The notes: generated by a model from the sequence alone, not told the origin. A stretch of DNA of 45,526 nt from an uncultured beta proteobacterium (GCA_902826155.1 CADEDU010000049.1:1-45526); one strand, 5' to 3'; counted from the first letter of the stretch, positions 1 to 8,080 are shown. Numbers and translations are program-made.

Positions 1-55
1 CATGCAGCGGCCTGCAAAGCCGTCTACGCCGGTTCGATTCCGACCCCCGCCTCCA
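1..55 (+). tRNA. tRNA-Cys(GCA), 3' part only
   Basis: The first 55 bases are the 3' two thirds of a tRNA. The anticodon stem-loop is visible: a five-base stem around the seven-base loop CTGCAAA, which reads anticodon GCA (cysteine). A T-arm containing GGTTCGATTCC follows, then the 3' acceptor strand, a discriminator base and an encoded CCA at 53-55. The 5' acceptor strand and D-arm lie left of the window. The genes immediately downstream are degenerate, so the tRNA may mark an island edge, but I saw no copy of its 3' end longer than about 10 bases elsewhere in the window. Confidence 0.93.
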
Positions 56-81
56 CGTATCAATAACTCGCCGCGCATTAG

Positions 82-213
82 TCCCCGTCGACGTCGCCCG
101 TAGCGACACCAGCACCCGTGATCGACCGCATCCTGGTCGAACTGCACGCCGTGCTTGCATTCCCCGAGATACGAACCCGTTTCGTCGACTTCGGCGCGAT
201 GCCGGCAGGGCGC
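82..213 (+). pseudogene. Bug/TTT receptor C-terminal fragment
   Basis: An open frame that starts just after a stop at 79-81 reads ...TPAPVIDRILVELHAVLAFP..., followed by a segment ending FGAMPAG. This is the pattern of the C-terminal lobe of Bug-family receptors (AGTPxxVIxRLNxEL...LxxLGxxPxG), as in the intact copies in this window. About 40 codons remain. The rest of the gene and its start are missing and the frame does not continue as a Bug tail. It is best read as a fossil of a ninth receptor gene that abuts the tRNA on one side and a damaged cupin on the other. The identification rests on a short stretch. Confidence 0.55.
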
Positions 214-227
214 AGGTCGGCGCCACG

Positions 228-511
228 ATGCCAGGCGGCTCTGTGTTCCGCATGATCGAGTTCAAACCCGGCGTCGCGCCACGCATGCATCGCACCGACT
301 CGATCGACTATCTCGTGATCCTGAAAGGCGAGATCGACATGGCGCTCGACGATGGGGTCGAAGTGCACGTGAAAGCGGGAGACGTGATGTGCAGCGGGGC
401 ACGATCCACAACTGGATCAACCGCGGCACCGAGTCGTGCTTCGTCGCGGTGATCTTGGTGGATGCGAAGCCAGTCGAAGCGGGTGGGAAAATCCTGAACG
501 CCGTCAGCTGA
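228..511 (+). pseudogene. Cupin-domain protein, frameshifted
   Basis: The frame from ATG 228 encodes a small cupin core: a GGSVFRMIEF strand, then HRTDSIDYLVILKGEI, then a DDG turn and V-KAGDVM. At about 389/390 the frame breaks. The +1-shifted frame carries the natural continuation (VQRGTIHNWINRG...CFVAVILVDAKPV) to the stop at 509-511. Restoring one G between 389 and 390 rejoins the two halves as GDVM-VQRGTIHNW, the usual second cupin motif, so a single-base deletion is the simplest explanation. Related cupins have a further N-terminal part that is not present here; the space is filled by the Bug fragment. The role is probably metal-dependent small-molecule binding or a dioxygenase-like function. 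A sequencing error cannot be excluded for the frameshift, but the missing N-terminus supports real decay. Confidence 0.7.
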
Positions 512-615
512 CGCCCGAGCACAAGCGAGGCGTTTGATCTGTCCTATACTCGTCGAACGCACGTGATTGCGTGACGATGCCGCATCCTACAGCTCCACTC
601 CACAGGAGACAAAAG

Positions 616-1053
616 ATGGCTCACAAGTACGCTGGTGGTTGCGCGCACCATCAAACGTATTCGGATCAGGATCCCATCGACAATCACGTCTGTCACTGCT
701 CGGTGTGCAAAGCGGTCACCAATCAACCCACGACACATGTGGTGTTCTTTAGATTCAGCGATCTGACGGTTGCGGGCGCCGGCACGCTAAAGCGTATGCC
801 GTTCAACAGCAAGAATCCCAGTGGCCCGCTGGAGTTGTGCGTGTGCGAAACCTGCGGCACACCCGTCATGCTCGACGATAAACAAAAGCGCATTCGCGTC
901 GCGGTGCCGAATCTCATGGGCTACGACGCCAAGAATTTGCAGCCGACTTATCACGCCTTCTACGATCCCGCGACCGGGGTGCCCAAGCCCGATGATGGGC
1001 GTCCTGTGTATGAAGGCCTACGCCCGGAATTCGTGTGGCCAAAAGGTGCGTGA
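616..1053 (+). CDS. GFA/CENP-V family zinc-binding protein
   Basis: A 145-residue protein of the GFA (glutathione-dependent formaldehyde-activating enzyme)/CENP-V fold. It has a Cys at residue 9, a CxCxxC cluster at 26-31 (CHCSVC) and a CxxC pair at 77-80 (CETC) followed by GTP, the usual zinc-ligand layout of the family. The first motif is normally CxC; here the second Cys is absent (GGCAHH), so one zinc site may be altered. ATG 616 was chosen because GGAGAC lies just upstream; the longer frame from 571 has no such site. Most members have no proven activity, so formaldehyde chemistry should not be assumed. It is a single gene between pseudogene debris and the Bug-M28 operon. Catalytic role unknown. 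Confidence 0.75.
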   Translation: MAHKYAGGCAHHQTYSDQDPIDNHVCHCSVCKAVTNQPTTHVVFFRFSDLTVAGAGTLKRMPFNSKNPSGPLELCVCETCGTPVMLDDKQKRIRVAVPNLMGYDAKNLQPTYHAFYDPATGVPKPDDGRPVYEGLRPEFVWPKGA

Positions 1054-1124
1054 TGGCGCGTGATTGCGGCTACAACGATTCAGCACGCCAAGCGAGGCAA
1101 GACTAAAACGAAGAGTAAGGCCCC

Positions 1125-2090
1125 ATGCTCCGCGCGATGAGACTCCTAGCTTCGATCGTGCTTGCGACGTTTGCCGCCAGCGCGGGCGCATTCCCCGATC
1201 GGCCGGTGCGCCTCGTCGTGCCCTACGCACCGGGCGGATCGTCCGACGTCCTCGCGCGCCTCATGACCGAGCGCATGCGCGAGACGCTCGGCCAGCCGAT
1301 CGTCGTGGAGAATCGGCCCGGCGCCGGCTCGATGCTAGGCACCGATGCGGTCGCGAAGTCGCCCGCCGATGGCCACACGATCCTGCTCGCGGACATGCCG
1401 CACACGATCGTCCCGGCGGTGCACGGCAAGAAGACACCGTACGACCCGGTCGGCGATTTCGCGGCGGTGAGCCTGATCGGCGTGGCGCCGCTCATGCTGT
1501 TCGTCCATCCGTCGGTGCCCGCGAAGACGCTCGCCGAGCTCGTCGCCGCAGCGAGGCAAAGCCCCGATCGCATCGCCATCGCCTCGGGGGGTAACGGCAG
1601 CGCCACGCATCTCATGGCCGCGCTGCTGCAGGCGCAAGCCGGGATTCGTCTCACGCACGTGCCGTACAAGGGCGCCGGCCCCGCGCTCAATGACACGGTC
1701 GCGGGCCAAGTCCAGACGATGTTCACCACGCTTGCGACCGCCACGCCGCACTTGAAGGCCGAGCGCCTGCGTGCGCTCGCGGTTACCTCACCAGCGCGCC
1801 TTGCCGGTCATCCGAGCGTGCCCACCTTCGCCGAGAGCGGCTTGCCGGCCCTCGTGGTGCAGCACTGGTGGGGCGTGCTCGCGCCGGCGGGCGTGCCGGG
1901 CGCTGCGATCGAGCAGCTTGTGCAAGCGGTGGTGAGAGCGATCACCGCGCCGGAGGTGCGGGAGAAATTCGCCGCTGCGGGCGTGGCGCCGCCGCCGGCT
2001 ACAGGGGCGGCGGCGTTGCAGGCGCTCATCGCACAGGATCTGAAGCGCTGGACCGCCGTCGTGACCGATGCTCGCATCACCGCGGACTGA
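1125..2090 (+). CDS. Bug-family TTT periplasmic receptor (1)
   Basis: A 321-residue secreted solute receptor. The signal peptide is residues 1-22 (LLASIVLATFAASAGA). The mature start is FPDRPVRLVVPYAPGGSSDV, the hallmark Bug N-terminus, with NRPGAGS and THVPYKG farther on. Family members are two-lobed type II binding proteins for carboxylates, amides or aromatic acids that feed a TctA/TctB permease; no such permease is encoded here. ATG 1125 follows TAAGG at a good distance; ATG 1137 is an alternative. The 3' end overlaps the start of the downstream M28 peptidase by 23 bases, so the two are translationally coupled. Ligand unknown; a peptide-like or amide compound would fit the neighbour. Confidence 0.9.
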   Translation: MLRAMRLLASIVLATFAASAGAFPDRPVRLVVPYAPGGSSDVLARLMTERMRETLGQPIVVENRPGAGSMLGTDAVAKSPADGHTILLADMPHTIVPAVHGKKTPYDPVGDFAAVSLIGVAPLMLFVHPSVPAKTLAELVAAARQSPDRIAIASGGNGSATHLMAALLQAQAGIRLTHVPYKGAGPALNDTVAGQVQTMFTTLATATPHLKAERLRALAVTSPARLAGHPSVPTFAESGLPALVVQHWWGVLAPAGVPGAAIEQLVQAVVRAITAPEVREKFAAAGVAPPPATGAAALQALIAQDLKRWTAVVTDARITAD

Positions 2091-3258
2091 CATCGACATC
2101 GACGCCGCGCAGCTCCGGCGCGATTTCGAGTTTCTCTGCGGCCTGGGTGGACGCATGGCCGGCGGCGCGGGTGATCGTGCCGCGGCCGAGTACGCTGCGC
2201 AGGCGCTGCAAACGATCGGTGCGCAGGTCGCGCGCGTGGAGATCCCGTTCGATGCGTGGCATGCGACGCGGGCGGAGCTGCGGGTCGGTGATGTGCAGCA
2301 TCCGTGCCGAGCCTTTTTGCGCGCTGCGTCCACCCCGCTCGAAGGACTCGTCGCCGACGTGGTGGACGTCGGTCGCGGGACGGAAGTGGACTTCGCGGCG
2401 GCGCAACTCGAAGGACGTATCGCGCTCGCCACGCACGAGTATCCATTCTCCGCGGAACACATCCATCGCCGGCGCAAGTACCACTGGGCACTCGAGCGCG
2501 GTGCGGTCGGCTTCCTGCTCGCTAATCCCTCGGGCGGGCTGCTTTCGGGCTCCTCGGGCCGCGCGCGCGGTGCGCGGGGCATTCCCGCGGCATACATAGA
2601 CGGCGACACCGCACACTTGGTGCGCAGCGCCAGACGTGTGCGACTGCATCTCGAAGGCGTCGATCGCGACGCGCATGCGCCAAACGTGATCGCCGATTTC
2701 GGCGCGCCGCGCGTGGTGCTCTCGGCGCATCTGGACGGTCACGATCTCGGCCAGAGCGCGCTCGATAACGCCACCGGCGTCGCGGTCGCACTCGCGGTCG
2801 CGCGTGCGCTACCGCGCGGGAGCGACGTGCGTGTCGCGCTCTTCTCCGCCGAGGAATGGGCACTCACCGGCTCGGCGAAGTGGCTAGCGTCGCTCACGCC
2901 CGAGGAGCGCGCGCGGATGCGGCTCAACATCAATCTCGATACGGTCGCGGGCGATGACACGCTCACCGCGCTCACCAGCGGTTTCGAGGCGATGGCGCGC
3001 ATCACCGAGCGCGCCGCGGCGCGCGCATCGATCCCGGTGAGCGTGCACGAGCCGCTCATGGAGAACTCTGATCACGCGAACTTCGCGCGCGCCGGGATCC
3101 CTGCGCTGCGATTGATCGCCGGCTTCGGCCGGCCGGGCTCCAACGTCCGGCATATCCTCTCGGCCGAAGATACGATCGACAAGATCCAACCCGCCGAGCT
3201 CACCCGCGCCGCGACCGTCGCAGCCGCTATGGTGCTCGAGGCGCTCACGATTGTTTGA
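2068..3258 (+). CDS. M28-family zinc metallopeptidase
   Basis: A 396-residue co-catalytic metallopeptidase (aminopeptidase Y/Q/IAP group). The predicted ligands are in order: HLD at 221-223, D233 in SALDNATG, the EE pair at 262-263 (FSAEEW), D291 in NLDTVAG, and H362 in HILSAEDTIDK. The SDHANF motif near 334-339 is also typical. The region at 75-200 resembles the PA-like insert seen in many M28 enzymes. No clear signal peptide is visible, so it is probably cytoplasmic, which is less common for PA-bearing members. It overlaps the upstream Bug gene and is followed 35 bases later by another Bug gene. The likely job is trimming an amino-acid conjugate or peptide imported by these receptors (inference). 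Confidence 0.88.
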   Translation: MLASPRTDIDIDAAQLRRDFEFLCGLGGRMAGGAGDRAAAEYAAQALQTIGAQVARVEIPFDAWHATRAELRVGDVQHPCRAFLRAASTPLEGLVADVVDVGRGTEVDFAAAQLEGRIALATHEYPFSAEHIHRRRKYHWALERGAVGFLLANPSGGLLSGSSGRARGARGIPAAYIDGDTAHLVRSARRVRLHLEGVDRDAHAPNVIADFGAPRVVLSAHLDGHDLGQSALDNATGVAVALAVARALPRGSDVRVALFSAEEWALTGSAKWLASLTPEERARMRLNINLDTVAGDDTLTALTSGFEAMARITERAAARASIPVSVHEPLMENSDHANFARAGIPALRLIAGFGRPGSNVRHILSAEDTIDKIQPAELTRAATVAAAMVLEALTIV

Positions 3259-3293
3259 ATAACCTCCTTTTCCCGCGACACGAGACAACGCCC

Positions 3294-4286
3294 ATGGCGT
3301 ACGCGCACTTCCCGGCGCTACTTGTCCTGCTCTCGCTCGTCGTCGGCGCACCTGCGGCGGCGATGGCCGCTGACGCGGACGGTGCCTATCCCAACAAGCC
3401 GCTTCGCTTCATCGTGCCGTTTCCTCCCGGCGCCATTCCCGACCGGGTTGCACGGGTGCTGGGTGATCAGCTGAACAAGCGATGGGGGCAGCCGGTCGTG
3501 GTGGTGAATCGGCCAGGCGCGGGCGGCATGCTCGCCGCCGAGACCGCCGCGAAGAGTCCGCCGGATGGCTTGACGCTCTTCCTCGGTGGGCCAGCCACGC
3601 ACGCCGTGAACGTCGTGCTCTTCGGCGCCAAGCTGCCCTACGATCCGGTCGCGGACTTCACGCCCGTCAGCCTGATCACGCGAATTCCGATGCTCTTACT
3701 CGTGCCCGCGGCGTCCCCCGTCGCGACCGTACAGGAGCTCGTCGCGCAGGCTCGCGCGAAACCCGGCGCGTTGAACTACACGTCCGCCGGAATCAGTTCG
3801 TCGGGACACATTGCGGGCGGCGTCTTTCGATCGACGACGGGAACGGACATCGTCCACGTGCCGAGCAACGGGCCGGTCGCGGCACTGCAGGAACTCGTCG
3901 CAGGCCGGGTCCAGATGCTGTTCGATACGGCGGCGCTGTCGATGCCCCTCGTGCGCGGTGGCAAGCTGAAGGCGCTCGCCGTCACGAGTCGCGAGCGGAT
4001 GGCGATCGCACCCGGCGTCCCCACCATGATCGAAGCGGGCGTGCCGGACTACGAGGTCGTGTTGTGGTTCGGCCTGTTCGCCACGGGCAAGACGCCGCGC
4101 GACATCGTCGACAAGCTCAATCGCGAGACGGTCGATTTCTTCGCAATGCCCTCGGTGCGCCAGAGCTTCGCGAACGACGGGCTGGAGGTCACGACGGGCA
4201 CGCCTGAACAACTCGCGAGCTTCCTGAGGGCCGAGATCGACAAGTGGGGCCGCATGGTGCGCGAGTCGGGCGCGCGGCCGGAGTGA
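3294..4286 (+). CDS. Bug-family TTT periplasmic receptor (2)
   Basis: A 330-residue receptor. The signal peptide is about residues 1-28 (LLVLLSLVVGAPAAAMA). Mature Bug motifs follow: YPNKPLRFIVPFPPG, then NRPGAGG and AETAAKSPPDG. The usual GGxxD loop after the first strand is replaced by GAIPDRV, so the ligand pocket entrance differs from receptors 1 and 4-8. ATG 3294 was chosen because the signal peptide begins there; the frame extends upstream to TTG 3255, which overlaps the end of the peptidase gene but adds a charged non-signal leader. The stop is 20 bases before the Rieske oxygenase start, which implies one transcript and an aromatic acid as a candidate ligand (inference). Confidence 0.88.
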   Translation: MAYAHFPALLVLLSLVVGAPAAAMAADADGAYPNKPLRFIVPFPPGAIPDRVARVLGDQLNKRWGQPVVVVNRPGAGGMLAAETAAKSPPDGLTLFLGGPATHAVNVVLFGAKLPYDPVADFTPVSLITRIPMLLLVPAASPVATVQELVAQARAKPGALNYTSAGISSSGHIAGGVFRSTTGTDIVHVPSNGPVAALQELVAGRVQMLFDTAALSMPLVRGGKLKALAVTSRERMAIAPGVPTMIEAGVPDYEVVLWFGLFATGKTPRDIVDKLNRETVDFFAMPSVRQSFANDGLEVTTGTPEQLASFLRAEIDKWGRMVRESGARPE

Positions 4287-4305
4287 CGCAAGGGGAGAGC
4301 AGCAC

Positions 4306-5556
4306 ATGAGCCTGCGCAAGTACTGGGAGGTCGCGCTCACCGGCATCGAGCCGACGAATGGGCGCACGAACGAGCCCGCCACACGAACAGCGACGAGCAC
4401 GAGCGCACGCGGGGGGATCGACGTCGTCCACACCGGCCCCGGCACGCTCGCTGGCCGCTACCTTCGGCAGTTCTGGCATCCCGTCTACGTTGGAGCGCTG
4501 CTTGCACCCGGTGAGGCGAAGCCGATCCGCATCATGGGCGAGGACCTGACGCTCTACCGGGGCGAGGGCGGTGGGCCGCATCTCGTCGCCCACCGCTGCG
4601 CGCACCGACGCACGCAGCTCTCAGCCGGGGCGGTCGAAGGCGACGACATCCGCTGTCTCTACCACGGCTGGAAGTATCGTCCCGACGGCCAGTGCATCGA
4701 GCAGCCCGCCGAGCACGAGGATTCGTTCGCGAGCCGTGTGCGCATTCCCGCTTACCCGGTGAAGGAGTACCTCGGGCTCATCTTCGCGTTCCTGGGTGAA
4801 GGCGAGCCGCCGGAGTTCCCGCGCTTTCCGGACTTCGAGGATCTGAGCGTCCTCGTGCACGTGGCCGAGCAGACGTACCTGCGCCGCTGCAACTACTTCC
4901 AGGCGATCGAGAACATCGGCGACGCTGCGCATGTGGGCATCGCCCACCGCACGTTCCAGGGCGCCTACAACGGTCTGCTCGACAGTCCGACGCCGTACGC
5001 CGAGGAGACGTCGTGGGGCCTGAAGCTGGGCGCGCTTCGTCGCAGCGGCAAGGAGCGTTGGCACCAGTTCGGCATGCCAAACATCAACCACCAGTTCGCG
5101 TTCTCCGTCCACGCGGGTCGGATCGAGATTCTCGTGTGGTTCGTGCCGGTCGACGATGAGCAGCACATCAACTTCGGTGTGAGCCGCGTGCCGGTGCAAG
5201 GCGAGGCACGTGAACGCTATCTCGCGAAGATGGACGAGACGTACGCGAAGATGGACATCGTGCCCACGCGGCTCGGCGAGGAGATTCTCGCTGGACGCAC
5301 GCAGCTGAAGGACATCGACCGGGAGCGTGTCCATACCATCACGCTCGAAGATCACGTGGCGATGGCGGGGCAGGGACGCATCACGAATCGCGATGAAGAA
5401 ACGCTCGGCAAGAGCGATCGGGCGATCCTCGTGCTGAGAAAGCTGTGGGAGCGGGAATTGAAGACGTTCGCCGAAGGCCGGCCGACGACGCGGTGGGTGC
5501 GCACGCCTGACCTAAAGCCAAGCGAGTGGCGGGATACGGGTACCGTCGCCGGCTGA
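4306..5556 (+). CDS. Rieske non-haem iron oxygenase, phthalate dioxygenase-like
   Basis: A 416-residue alpha-subunit-type oxygenase. The Rieske [2Fe-2S] motif is C98-x-H100 ... C117-x-x-H120. The mononuclear iron site is D206-A-A-H209 ... H214 within ENIGDAAHVGIAHR. Length and the WHPV motif (residues 57-60) match the phthalate 4,5-dioxygenase/aromatic O-demethylase group, which works with a separate phthalate-reductase-type partner. None is encoded next to it. Before the conserved GPGTLAGRYLRQFWHPV there are about 40 extra low-complexity residues rich in T, S, A and R, longer than usual for the family. The start at ATG 4306 has a GGGGAGAG ribosome site. The substrate is probably an aromatic or heteroaromatic acid delivered through receptor 2. 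Confidence 0.88.
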   Translation: MSLRKYWEVALTGIEPTNGRTNEPATRTATSTSARGGIDVVHTGPGTLAGRYLRQFWHPVYVGALLAPGEAKPIRIMGEDLTLYRGEGGGPHLVAHRCAHRRTQLSAGAVEGDDIRCLYHGWKYRPDGQCIEQPAEHEDSFASRVRIPAYPVKEYLGLIFAFLGEGEPPEFPRFPDFEDLSVLVHVAEQTYLRRCNYFQAIENIGDAAHVGIAHRTFQGAYNGLLDSPTPYAEETSWGLKLGALRRSGKERWHQFGMPNINHQFAFSVHAGRIEILVWFVPVDDEQHINFGVSRVPVQGEARERYLAKMDETYAKMDIVPTRLGEEILAGRTQLKDIDRERVHTITLEDHVAMAGQGRITNRDEETLGKSDRAILVLRKLWERELKTFAEGRPTTRWVRTPDLKPSEWRDTGTVAG

Positions 5557-5732
5557 CCGCTGGCATCGCTAAGTCCAGGGACGCGCGGAGGTCGACCGTT
5601 GCGGTCCGACAGCAGAGCGGTGCTGGGTTACTGCGACCTCCAAACCTGACCGGCCGCACTGGCCTGCCCGGGGTCCAGTCTCGAGCAGTCGAAGCGGCTC
5701 CGCTCGCCAGGGTCAACACAATGTAAGGATCG

Positions 5733-6713
5733 CTACTCTGCCTTGATACGGCCCTCGCGTATCACCTTCGTCCATCGGGTACTTTCCGATCTAAATTGCC
5801 CGGCCGAATCCTCCGGTGTGCTCCCGATCGGCTCGAATCCGAGTTCTGCGAGGCGCTCCTTGACTTCCGGTTGAGCGATGATTCTGACGATCTCTCGATG
5901 GAGGAGCTCGATAATTTCCTTGGGCGTTCCCGCTGGAACGACGAAAGCAAACCATCCCTCTCCCGTTATCTCAGCGTAGCCGGCTTCCGCCATGGTGGGC
6001 ACGTTGGGTAGCGTCTGGGAGCGCATGCTGCTGGTCACGGCCAATGCACGCAGCTTCCCATCCCGAAACTGTGGCACCGCCGGCGGAGTCGAGCAGAAAG
6101 CTATAGGGGTATGCCCACCTACTGTCGAGGCGATCGCCTGGCCCCCACTGTTGAAGGGGACGTGGCCGATGTCGAGATCGAGCGACTGCCGAAAATGCTC
6201 GCCCACGAGATGCGGCGGCGTCCCGTTGCCCGGCGAGGCGAAGCTGTATTTTCCCGGATTCGTTTTGATTGACGCGACAAGCTCCCTGACCGTCTTGAAC
6301 GCCAGCGACGGATGAACCGCGAGCACGATGGTCGAGGTGACGGCGATGGTCACTGGGTCGAAGTCTTTGAACGGATCGTAGGGGACGGTGACGTAAAGGG
6401 CCGGGTTGACGACGATATTCGGTGGAACGATGAGTATCGTATGTCCATCGGGTGGCGCCTTAGCTCCGCGCCCCATTCCGATGTTGCCTCCCGCACCGCC
6501 TAGGTTCTCGACGTAGAACGGCTTGCCGAGGTGTTCGGATAGCTTCTGTGCGGTGAGGCGCGCCAGAATGTCGGTGGGCCCACCGGCGGCATACGGTACG
6601 AGCAAACGCACCGGCCGTACCGGGTAGGCTTGCGACCAGCTGGTCGAGTACAAAGCCGGCATAGCAAGTGCACCCGTAGCCAATCGGAGAAAGTGCCGAC
6701 GCGCAAGTTCCAT
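5733..6713 (-). CDS. Bug-family TTT periplasmic receptor (3)
   Basis: A 326-residue receptor. It begins MELARRHFLRLATGALA, a twin-arginine-like signal (RR-x-F-L), so Tat export is possible, unlike most of the other copies. The Bug signature YPVRPVRLLVPYAAGGPTDI follows, then VENLGGAGG and GHVPFNSGG. ATG 6713 was chosen because AAGGAGGA sits ideally upstream; the longer frame to 6794 runs into the regulator promoter region. It is transcribed away from the LysR gene across a 100-base gap, so it is probably the regulator's target. Base composition is patchily lower in GC than the neighbours, and an IS remnant lies beyond the LysR gene, so the pair may be a transferred unit. Confidence 0.9.
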   Translation of the reverse strand: MELARRHFLRLATGALAMPALYSTSWSQAYPVRPVRLLVPYAAGGPTDILARLTAQKLSEHLGKPFYVENLGGAGGNIGMGRGAKAPPDGHTILIVPPNIVVNPALYVTVPYDPFKDFDPVTIAVTSTIVLAVHPSLAFKTVRELVASIKTNPGKYSFASPGNGTPPHLVGEHFRQSLDLDIGHVPFNSGGQAIASTVGGHTPIAFCSTPPAVPQFRDGKLRALAVTSSMRSQTLPNVPTMAEAGYAEITGEGWFAFVVPAGTPKEIIELLHREIVRIIAQPEVKERLAELGFEPIGSTPEDSAGQFRSESTRWTKVIREGRIKAE

Positions 6714-6798
6714 GCCGTCCTCCTTCACCTCGTATGAACTCGGAACCCAGCGTATCAGCCTCAAGGGCGTGGAGCCATAATATGGCGAGCGCAAAATA

Positions 6799-6816
6799 CA
6801 TATCAGGGTCGATATG
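6799..6816. promoter_or_regulatory. Inverted repeat overlapping the LysR start
   Basis: CATATC, a six-base spacer and GATATG form a perfect dyad in the LysR/Bug divergent region, and the right arm contains the LysR ATG. A wider pair, CAAAATA at 6792-6798 and TATTTTG at 6841-6847, flanks it. LysR-type regulators bind dyads in divergent promoters and usually repress their own gene, so this is a plausible autoregulatory operator. Site use is inferred. Confidence 0.4.
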
Positions 6817-7752
6817 GAACTTGAACTCAGACACCTCCGATATTTTGTCGCCGTAGCCGAGGAAGGTCATATCACTCGTGCCGCCGAACGGCTCGGCATA
6901 CAGCAGCCGCCCCTAAGTCAACGCATCAAAGCAATCGAACGCAAAGTCAATGCACAGCTTTTTCGTCGCAAGGCTCGCGGTGTCGAGTTGACCGAAGCCG
7001 GACGAGTGTTCCTCGTCAATGCCCGCGCAACGCTAGAGCAGTACGAGCGCATATTCGAAACAACCCGACGTGCCGCAAGAGGCGAGCAAGGCCGACTGTG
7101 CGTTGGAGTCACACCGACCGGTTCGGTTCATCCTTTCGTCCCGTTGGTCATTCGAACTTTCCGCGAAGCCTTTCCACAAGTCTCGCTCACGTTAGAGGAG
7201 TGCCTTAGAACCGAGCTCATCGAGCGCCTGCAAAATGAACAGATGGATGTTGCGTTTCTGCGCACGCCCAAGGGTGATCTACCCGAACTTGCAATCAACG
7301 AGTTGCTCGTGGAGCCGATGGTGGTCGCATTGCCGAGCCAACACAGACTCGCGCGTACCGGGAGCGGCAGCAAGGGGCTATCGATGAAGGATCTGATCGA
7401 CGAGACGTTCATCATCTACGCTCGCCAACATGGCCCGGCTTTCTATGACGCCACAATGGCGGCGTGTTTCAAAGCAGGCTTCAGCCCTCGCTTCGGGCAG
7501 GAGGCCCCACGAATCACTTCGGCGCTCAGCCTTGTTGCCGCCGGACTAGGCATCGCAATCGTGCCTGCCTCCATCGGGCGAATGCGTATGGAGGGTGTGA
7601 GTTATTGTCCGATAAGGGGTGATGCCCAACCGCAAGCAGTGCTCAACCTCGCTTCGCGCCGCGGCGATCCGTCACCCGTGGTTCGAAATTTCGCCGGCCT
7701 CGTGCGGCGCGTCGCAAAGGCGTTTCGAGGTGACAAAGGAGCAGCGGCGTAG
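6814..7752 (+). CDS. LysR-type transcriptional regulator
   Basis: A 312-residue LysR regulator of usual length. The N-terminal winged helix-turn-helix is complete (LRYFVAVAEEGHITRAAERL, QPPLSQRIKAIE, LFRRKARGVELTEAG; residues about 6-66). A linker helix and a two-lobed effector domain of the periplasmic-binding fold follow. It diverges from Bug receptor 3, the standard arrangement for control of a target operon with an effector related to the transported solute. Codon choice is less GC-biased than most neighbours (frequent cta, agt, caa, aaa). Its 3' end faces an IS3 remnant. The effector is unknown; a small carboxylate or aromatic acid would fit. Confidence 0.93.
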   Translation: MELELRHLRYFVAVAEEGHITRAAERLGIQQPPLSQRIKAIERKVNAQLFRRKARGVELTEAGRVFLVNARATLEQYERIFETTRRAARGEQGRLCVGVTPTGSVHPFVPLVIRTFREAFPQVSLTLEECLRTELIERLQNEQMDVAFLRTPKGDLPELAINELLVEPMVVALPSQHRLARTGSGSKGLSMKDLIDETFIIYARQHGPAFYDATMAACFKAGFSPRFGQEAPRITSALSLVAAGLGIAIVPASIGRMRMEGVSYCPIRGDAQPQAVLNLASRRGDPSPVVRNFAGLVRRVAKAFRGDKGAAA

Positions 7753-7789
7753 CCGATCCCCGCGCGTCGACCCGAATCCTCAGGCGAAA

Positions 7790-8080
7790 CAAACGAGAAG
7801 CGCCCGCGTTTATCGGAACGGCCTGGGAGCGTCGTTTGCGCTCAGGTCGATAGCGATGCGACAGTCCCTCTTTGCGATACAGGCGATACCGCAAGTTCTT
7901 TCCAAGCATCCAGCCCTCGCGACGCGGCAGCACCCGGCAAGCGCGGCGCTCGCCGACTCGGTAGCGCTCCCAGAGGTGCTTCACCATCTGCCGTTTGCCC
8001 AAATCCGCCACCGGCAATCGGGCCTGGGCCCGCTTCAGCACTGCAACGATCTGCTCGACACTGAACCGCTTGCGCTTCAT
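7790..8080 (-). pseudogene. IS3-family transposase remnant, internally deleted
   Basis: The frame starting at 8080 reads MKRKRFSVEQIVAVLKRAQ...PVADL, the start of an IS3-group OrfA. It then jumps to QMVKHLWERYRVGERRACRVL, the start of the OrfB region, and jumps again to RREGWMLGKNLRYRLYRKEGL, further inside OrfB. Intact IS3-type elements encode about 90 plus 280 residues, so most of the helix-turn-helix, the leucine zipper and all of the DDE catalytic core are missing. Homology fades near 7800; the open frame beyond that is unrelated. No terminal inverted repeats were recognised. This is an immobile scar between the LysR gene and Bug receptor 4, and it marks a past insertion and rearrangement point. 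Confidence 0.72.

Noticed and set aside
12..52. tRNA-Cys 3' end as an att site with a second copy
   Set aside because: The best match I saw is a ten-base GGTTCGATTC at about 40627, inside livG, which is too short and in a conserved gene. No integrase is present in the window.
5587..5641. GGAGGTCG ... CGACCTCC inverted repeat after the Rieske oxygenase gene
   Set aside because: The eight-base arms are perfect but the loop is about 39 bases and there is no T-run; too weak to call a terminator. The 176-base gap otherwise shows nothing.
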